A DNA stretch of 64,000 nucleotides from assembly GCF_001540865.1 (NCBI RefSeq), contig NC_033629.1, positions 7,422,987 to 7,486,986 on the forward strand, given 5' to 3'. The notes under the pieces are model-generated. The model ran no database searches and had not been told where the DNA came from. It worked only from the letters and a program-made list of their open reading frames with translations. Shown here in pieces: positions 56,829 to 64,000 of the stretch (positions within the stretch are counted from its first letter, which is position 1; every line of letters begins with the position of its first letter). A program made the translations under genes and the position numbers. The DNA comes from Ananas comosus (Eukaryota > Streptophyta > Magnoliopsida > Poales > Bromeliaceae).

Positions 56829-59800
56829 TTGTCCTTTGAAGAATTGGAAATACTTGGTTTGATGGAGCACACTTGGACGCACAGTCGTTTCCGCAAAGAC
56901 TCTCGAGTGTTGTAGGGTTTTGATTTACTAACTCTGGGTTTAGGATCTTCGGTGCTTTTGGTTATATGTTGTGGACGTGCGTGAGTTTGCAAGCTTTGTG
57001 TCCCAAAGCTCTCCTCAAAGTTTATCTATGTATCGGTGTAAAGTTTTCTAAATGGTATGCCCTACACTTGTAATGGTGTCATATGATCTATGCCTGCTTC
57101 CATCTATGTTATATGTTGGCTAACACACTTGTAACACTGTAACTATTCACCCTCCTCAGGTATCATTCGCATAAAATTAAGTCGTTTAATCTGATACCAC
57201 GGTGTTACGCTACATTGTACCCGTGAATGATGAAACCAAAAGGATGATAGCAGGGTTTATGCATTTCAGTATGCTTTCAAGAGCAAGCTTCATTCCTTAC
57301 TTGTGTAGGCAGATTATTTGTGATGATTTTACTTGCTGGCTATTTGGACAGTGTTGGTTTGTTGTGATGGTGCTGATCTGCGCATGCTTTGCTTTGTTTC
57401 TTGAAGCTACTTATGTTTCTTCTTTTTCCTTCCGTATGGTATGCGAGACATTTGCAACTTCATTTCTTGCATTATGCGCCAGATTATTAGTGTCTGCTGT
57501 CAGAAGTGAAATTTTATTCTAGGCATTTGTCCGACTAAGCGACCTACTCTGAAGCTCAGCAGAAGAGATTCAAGGCAGATTGATAAAACTTGTTGGTATG
57601 ACTGGTTTGAGACCTAAGCACATGATCTGCTTGGTTGGATGTAATCGCTAATATGGTGTGATTGGAGATCCATGGAGCTGAACTTACAGCAATTATATTT
57701 GCATCTATCATGTTTGGTAATAATTTGTAATGGAAAGCTCCGCGGCCAGAAATTTTGTGTTTGCTTCTATATAATTGAAAATTGTATTTATAAATTTTGT
57801 TATTTGATGTATAACAAAGTAAGATAAAATCTAATATAAAATTTTTGGCTTAATCAACACTAATACTACACTGTATTGAAAAGGGTCTTTTTTTTCTTTT
57901 TTTTTTTTACTGTCTATACTGTACTGTTTATTTTTCAAAGATATCACTCAACTATTCTTTTTATATTTTTAATCTCTACATTATAAATAATAAATCTATA
58001 ATTTTACATGAAGCTAATTAAACATACTGATTAAGATTAGCAGAGCATATATTTAATTTATTGAATTATTCAATCAGTGCTTTTTAATAAAGTTTTTAGA
58101 TTTTATCTAAAATAATAGATTTGTTAACAGTAATACGGTGGTTGATAAGAAAAAAAATAGTTAAGTGATAACTACGACAAAAAAATACAACGAGGTGGAA
58201 AACAAAAATAAATCTAAAGTACAGTAAAAAAGAGGGGCAAAATATAATAGTACAATAGTATCTTTGAAAAAAAATATATATAATATAGTAAATGAAAAAA
58301 ATAGTAAGTACAGTTTATTAGAGTGTACTCAAGCCTAACTTTTTTGCCCCCTTTCCAAGATATGATTCAAGTAAACTTTGTCAACTACTTCACTTACAAG
58401 TTCGGATAACTTAGATGTTTCAATTATAATTGCTGCTGATTTGGACTCGATCTTGTATACAATGGGTGACTCTTTTTTCTTTTCTTTTTTTTTTTTTTTT
58501 TCAATTACAACTGTAGTAGTTGATGGCAAATGCAATAATCCAAATAATAGATTTATGGCCTATTTTGTTGCTTTGTATTTTGAATTGAAATGCAGGTCCA
58601 ATTGCAGTTGGGCTAATTTCCATTTTTTGTTTTGTTGCAGTCGCCTCTGAGAACTAGGGTTGCGCCTGCAGGTGATATTTTATGCTTGTATGTTCAATAA
58701 AAAATAATTCTTTAAAATTGATGATAATTAATAAAATTATTTTAAAACATTGACCTTTTTTGGTATTATAATAATTATGCATATTTTAGGGGTAATCTTA
58801 CCGCTGAATAAAAGAGGTGATGTGATTTAAAAATGTATTTTGACTCTATGCACGTAAATGTAATAGTTACATTTGCAGGGTCTCCCTCTGTATAAAGCCA
58901 AATTGCTGCATTTCGAGTTGCATGCATCTTTAGTCGCAACGTCGAACCGAATGGCCTGCTGTTGAGATACGTCTCTAGCAGCTCTCTAATCATGGGAAAA
59001 ACTATTGTTGTATAAACTCTATGCACCATTCTCTTCAATCTCTAAATAAAATTTTGCTACAGAGGTTTTAAAATTAAATTTTGCTTACGGATTGTGTTGT
59101 ATTATTCTATAATATTCCAAAGACATCATTAAAAATAATTATAAAAATGCTTTACCAGGCAAATTGCACTACTAGTGCTCGAGCTCGGAGTTTTATTTTG
59201 GTCCTCAAAACTGTAATTTTAGCATTTTGCAACTCTAAACCTTTAATAAGATTTTAATTTCATTTCTGAACTTGCAATAATGTTTCATGTTAGTCCTTAC
59301 CTTAATTTGTTGCGACCCAAATCCCCTCAATTAGAGTCTTGACCGCTGTACCTCCATAAAAATCAAATTTAATTTAAAATTTTAAAACTTATGAAAATAT
59401 AAGGCTTTTAAGAAATGAAAGGGTACCCGTACCTCGATATAATAGAGCGAGGAAAATATAGAGTAACACAGTGAAAGAATAAAAGACACAACACATATAT
59501 AACAAAATATAAAATGAATGCAATGCATGTACAATATGAACTGCTACTAGTATAGTACTGTGTACAACCTATAACCGGTGCCAACTCACCAGGTAGTCCA
59601 CTCTCGAGGGTCCGTTTTCCAAATCCTGAATCTGCATGCAGCATGAAATGTGGGCACATGTCCCAAGTGATTTGGATTCTATTTCAAATAATTAATAATT
59701 AGTTAATCGAATTAAATAATATACAATGATATTAAGTTACTACATTAATTCCAGTATGCAGATGATTCTAGAACTAATGCCCGATAGTCCTACAGAGGAA

Positions 59801-60448
59801 ATAACTGGTAGGTACTGTTGGTAACGTAGAGATAGATTACCAACTCATAACTTAGCCCAAAACCATACCTTCTATCTTCAAACACCATGTGTCGTTTCAG
59901 AATAACTCGTCATAACATACTCAGTCTTTCAGGCGAACATTATTTATTCTTACAGGTACTACTCTTGGATGTATCTCTTAGGTCACACATCTATCTGGCC
60001 ATTTTGGTATACATCGATTATACTAACTGATGTAACTCGAGTGTCGCTCAATATGATATCCCCAAGCGATATACGATACCGCTCGGCATCTTGCTCACGC
60101 CTGGCCATCCCGACGTACAGAACTTAGTATATTAGAAAATAAAGTTTCTATATATTATGAAAATTTGATAGAGAGAATGATGGAGATTTGCCTAATAATT
60201 TTGGACCCAGATTGTCTTGCCAATTCAGCTGGTTTTTTGAATAGATTTAATGATAGCAAATAGAAGGCAATAATGGATTTAATGACTACACATAGAAGGC
60301 AAAAATATTTTGTATTTTTTTTTTCCTTTCTTGATGAATTCACGATGTATATTATATCTGGTACATAGTATCAAATTTTAGTGAAGTGAGACCAATGTCG
60401 ATCACTCTAATTTGAATTTTCATTCTTTTCCACTAATCATTTTTCACA
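56829..60448. other. AT-rich non-coding DNA
   Basis: No gene is supported. The 106-codon frame at 57202-57522 is hydrophobic and Cys/Phe-rich, without a recognised domain. Bases just before 60448 end in TTTTTCACA and should be the end of a copia 5' LTR, whose start I could not place (perhaps ~60170). Confidence 0.45.
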
Positions 60449-60460
60449 TGGTACCAGAGA
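60449..60460 (+). promoter_or_regulatory. Primer-binding site of copia element
   Basis: TGGTACCAGAGA, close to the TGGTATCAGAG primer site of plant Ty1/copia elements, directly follows an LTR-like CA end and precedes the gag ATG at 60491 by 30 bp. Confidence 0.7.
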
Positions 60461-60490
60461 ATTGGAAGTTCTATACCTAGTATTTTTCTA

Positions 60491-62595
60491 ATGGCGAAAG
60501 AAGATGCTATGGTGAAAGAAGATGCTAATAATTCCGCGTCCGGAATTGATGTTTATTCACCATATATATTACATTCACCCATCTGACAATCCAGGAGCTA
60601 TGCTTGTTGCTCAACCTCTTTTGGGAGATAATTAACTAGGGGACATAGAAACGCTCCATGACTGTAGCCTTAGGGGCAAAGGACAAGCTCTATTTTGTGG
60701 ATGGGACTTGAGCAAAGCCAAAGTCTCCGATTGATCTCGTTCAAGCTAGCATAGGAACGGTGCAATCATATGGTATTTTCTTGGTTGATTAATGCATTAA
60801 GCAAAGATCTCCGCTAAAGTGTGGTCTTCGTTGAAACAGCTCATGAACTTTGGGCTGAACTTGAAGAAAGATTTTCACAAGGAAACGGTCCTCGCATCTA
60901 CGAAATTAGGTGCACCATCACTAATACTCGTCAGGAGCAACTCACTGTTGTTGCTTATTTTTCTAAATTGAAGAAAGCTTGGGATGAACTCAAACTCTTA
61001 CCCTACAGCCCCATTATGCAATTGTGGGGCATTGAAGGAGATTCAATGAGAGCGGCAAATCGAACATATTTATCAATTCCTTATGGGATTGAATGAAGCA
61101 TTTGGAACCATACACACTCAAATCATCGGAATGGATTCTCTACCAAGCCTTGCAAAGGTATATTCTCTTATCCACCAAGAAGAAAAGCATCTTGGTCTTA
61201 AAGTATCTCACTCAAATCCATCGGAACTCACTGCTCTTATTGCGAAGGGCGGTTCATCTAACCGCTTCAATGATGTTCATTCAACTTCTTCGAAGGTGAA
61301 GCCACGTCTTATTTGTGACCATTGTGGAAAATTAATCTAGGCATACCAAATCTCGATGCTATGAGATTATTGGTTACCCTGTTGGACACGCCAAACATAA
61401 CCCTTCTAAATCCGAAGCTTCTTAATCTTTGCGATTACAAGGGAGAGGGGGAGCATATTTGATGACTCTTCGCGTTGTACTTGGTTTTATCTCATGCAAT
61501 TTAAATCTGAAGTACACAAATTTTTGCGAGCTTTTATTAATTATTTGGAGCATACTTAATTTGGTCGTCATGTTAAACAAATAAGGACAGATAATGGATC
61601 AAAATTTTTGTCTCAATCTATGCAATTGTTATGTCAAGAGTATGGAATAATTCATCAAAGGTCATGTGTTCATACCCCTCAGCAAAATGGGGTCATCGCG
61701 CATAAGCATCGTCATCTTCTTGAGGTTGCACGAGCATTATGTTTTCAACGCACGAGCATTGCATTTTCAAGCCAACCTTCGTAGTAATTTTTAGGGAGAG
61801 TGTGTGCTCACCGCAACCTATTTAATAAACAAAATTCCTACACCTATCCTTGATGGCAAATCACCCCATGAAATTCTTTTTGGTTCTAAGCCTAGTTATG
61901 ATCATTTATGTGTCTTTGGGTGTTTATGTTATGCCCGGAATGTTGATACTGACAAACATAAGTTTGATCCCGAGCCAAGCGTTGCATTTTTGTTGGCTAT
62001 CCTATGGGACAAAAGGGTTATCGTGTTTATGACATTGAAAGTGGTAAAATTTTTGTTAGCCGTGATGTGACCTTTCGTGAAAATATTTTTCCCTTTCATT
62101 CTACTCCAGTTAATAATCAACACGAGATTGTTAACCCCTCTACCACCATTACCACTGATGTCAATTATGATGATCCCATATTATCACCCACAACTTCATC
62201 ACCAAACTAAAGATATCGTGAACTCTAACGCTGATACACAACATTCATCCACAACTGATAATCAATCACCATCCACCACTCAAGCTGATGATACACCTCG
62301 ACGATCCTCACGTGCTACTCGACGACCTACTAGATTAGATGATTATGTTTGTACTGCTATTGGTTCCAATCCATCCCAAACATCATTGGCACATTCAACA
62401 CCCACTTTGTCAGGTAAACCTCAATCTCTATTTTCTGTTATTTCCTATGACAATTTCTCAGCCTCTCACCGTGCCTTTCTACTTAGTATTTCCTCCAATG
62501 TAGAACCTACCTCTTATTCCAAATCTATTAAAGATCCTAAATGGAGAGAGGCAATGGAAAAGGAGCTTGATGCACTAGAATATGCATGGTACTGA
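60491..62595 (+). pseudogene. Ty1/copia gag-integrase remnant
   Basis: Gag begins at ATG 60491 (MAKEDAMVKEDANN, then YSPYILHSP and DNPGAMLVAQPL), shifts frame, and continues with HELWAELEERFSQGNGPRIY (60845) and the CDHCGK zinc knuckle (~61315). Protease and the integrase finger are missing. The sequence resumes in the integrase core (YLMQFKSEVHKFL ~61500, RTDNGSKFL ~61590, VHTPQQNGV ~61675) and runs to GYRVYDIESGKIFVSRDVTF (62010) and the pre-RT linker RRSSRATRRPTRLDDYVC. RT is cut after DPKWREAMEKELDALE (62590). In the catalytic Glu position the sequence has Ala (GVIAHKHRH). Multiple stops and shifts make it inactive. Confidence 0.88.
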
Positions 62596-62599
62596 TACT

Positions 62600-63768
62600 A
62601 GGCTTTTAGCGCATCAGTGTACTTCTTGCTATATTAACATAATCCCAAACCAAGTAATAACCTTTCTAGCATGCTCTCATATCAGGCAACAATATAATAC
62701 CATATTTAATATATCACCAGGACCAAATGACTAAGCTAGACATGTAATATAGATGTAGTAGTTAGTTTGCCGACTCGGTGACAAATACCTATCTAGTTAA
62801 TGCTCCAACAATAGAACGCCAATCTCAGCTCCTCAACCCTTTTCACAACTCTACACCAACACTAGTCTATAAATCAACCTCAGCCCTATGTCAAAACTAC
62901 ATCTCTCAAATCATCCAATACTATTAACAATATTTGTTGTCTTAAACATCATTTTTCAATCTTTAAACCTATTATATATGTCTCACCTTAATCCTTGGAG
63001 TACTTGGTTGTAACTCAAACTAGGATCGTTCGAAAGCTTCCCTTCTCAATCTTCTGATCCAACCTCAGCTACGCATGCACCAAAGATCACCAACACAAAA
63101 TTTAGTTAACTAAAGGGCCTCCCAAACAAGGATCCACAACACTGTTAACGGGGGAAATGGAAGGAAGAAACAGAAAGAGGAGATTTTTAGCTAGAAGAAG
63201 ATGATGGAGCATTTGAGAGTGAACACCTTCTTATAGTGAATGCAACAATTGTGTTTTTAGCCCCTCAAATACAACAAATTATTCACATTAGAGCCTCACA
63301 GCCCGAAACACCTTTCGGTCACTTGGAACTCTTTCGGGTGTCTGAAACCTTATTAGCAACTGCTAGCTTGACTATTTCGAGCACATGGAACCTCCATCGG
63401 TATCCGAAACCATTGTAATTAGTCACCTTCTCACTAATTTGTACTCAGGTGCACTTATCCGCCACTATTTGGGCGTCCATAATAACTTTCGGGTGCCCGC
63501 AACATTGTGTGACTAGTGACCTTAATATTTCGAACAAAGCAACTAATGCACTTCTAGGGGTCTGAAACTTTGCCCAGAACTTTTGGGAGTCCGCACCATA
63601 GTCTGGATCCTCTGAAATGCTTGCTCTCCTTCAGCACAACACAATCGGGCGCCCGTTCTATTCTAGAACAGATCCAACTCAACCAATAACCTCTAGACAC
63701 CAATAATAAGTTCCAATCATCAACTCAGACTTAGACTTTACCAACTTACGAAGGTCTAGTACATTACA
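62600..63768 (-). mobile_element. LTR-like remnant ending TACATTACA (plus strand)
   Basis: In sense it would start TGTAATGTACTAGACC, like the LTRs at 7345 and 19699. A sense TATA-like CACTATAAGAAG lies at ~63230, with a purine-rich tract beside it. U3 carries spaced degenerate motifs (TTCGGGTGTCTGAAACC, TTCGGGTGCCCGCAACATT, CGGGCGCCCG) at 63320-63660. The other end probably abuts the truncated copia RT near 62596, but no terminus was confirmed. Confidence 0.4.
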
Positions 63769-64000
63769 ATTTTTAACAGAAAAGTTCTATTCACTATTTA
63801 GATCAAGATTATATAACTCTAATTTTGAACTAAAAAATTCGATATTCTATTTTTAGGTGGTCGTCTTATAGTTTAAAAATTACAAAATTCAGTTTTTAGG
63901 TACTTCAAATGCTCTAAATTGTATTTAATGGTATGAGTTACTGATTAGCAAGCTCTATGGTCGAAAATAATTTATGAGCATGCGAGCTTCCATACTCATA
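63769..64000. other. Non-coding end of window
   Basis: AT-rich; nothing recognised. Confidence 0.5.

Noticed and set aside
57180..57215. Primer-binding-site-like CTGATACCAC followed by TGTTACGC
   Set aside because: Resembles a minus-strand PBS/LTR boundary, but no gag, LTR partner or opposite end is visible.
57202..57522. 106-codon hydrophobic frame
   Set aside because: No recognised domain, no supporting splice pattern and a composition typical of chance frames in T-rich DNA.

Overview
This is nuclear DNA from a plant, most likely a monocot. It is dominated by LTR retrotransposons of the Ty3/gypsy chromovirus class (Tekay/Del and Galadriel types), with one decayed Ty1/copia element, three tRNA-derived SINEs and several MITE-like elements. 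Only two stretches look like host genes, and both have spliced plant structures. The species cannot be fixed from the sequence. The abundance of Tekay-type elements beside a Galadriel-type element would suit a bromeliad such as pineapple, but that is a weak guess. Three single-N assembly joins (6007, 9876, 32024) interrupt the window.

Host genes. (1) On the minus strand, 2449-2856 is exon 1 of a plastid-targeted Xaa-Pro aminopeptidase P; the remaining exons are not visible down to base 1. (2) On the plus strand, 53478-54493 is a complete four-exon DUF1639-family gene of 242 codons. It is the only intact protein-coding gene I can support.

Layout. 1-7344: exon 1 of the aminopeptidase among MITE-like elements, a SINE and a possible Mutator-like transposase scrap. 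7345-14753: a 3.76-kb solo LTR (TSD CCTCT), itself disrupted and crossed by an assembly gap, inside an older LTR-like remnant. 15284-23176: a minus-strand solo LTR (TSD AGTAT) holding two nested plus-strand solo LTRs at 15518-17963 and 19699-23100, each with its own target duplication. 24242-24393: a SINE with an 11-bp TSD. 25479-38902: a head-to-tail composite on the minus strand. It consists of a Tekay element lacking its 5' half, fused near 31126 to a Galadriel-type element lacking its 3' LTR. The Galadriel integrase carries a 2649-bp solo LTR at 32444-35092 (TSD GTCAT), and a 510-bp LTR sits at the pol stop codon of the Tekay part (TSD CTTAG). 38903-40912: 5' LTR and gag remnant of a third element. 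40952-50197: a Tekay element with both LTRs, PBS, PPT and TSD CATGC, but dead coding capacity. 50198-53477: a tandem duplication, a SINE, palindromic AT-rich DNA and the upstream region of the DUF1639 gene. 54494-60448: mostly unannotatable DNA with a MITE-like hairpin. 60449-62595: a Ty1/copia remnant. 62600-63768: an LTR-like remnant.

How it fits together. Nesting gives a relative order of insertions: the aminopeptidase and DUF1639 loci first, then older elements, then solo LTRs on top. Solo LTRs greatly outnumber paired LTRs, which points to active LTR-LTR recombination. The most unusual signal is a set of 12-bp palindromes in the U3 of several LTR subfamilies. It occurs as GGGACCGGTCCC in one group and GGGTCCGGACCC in another, so the symmetry is kept while the sequence changes.
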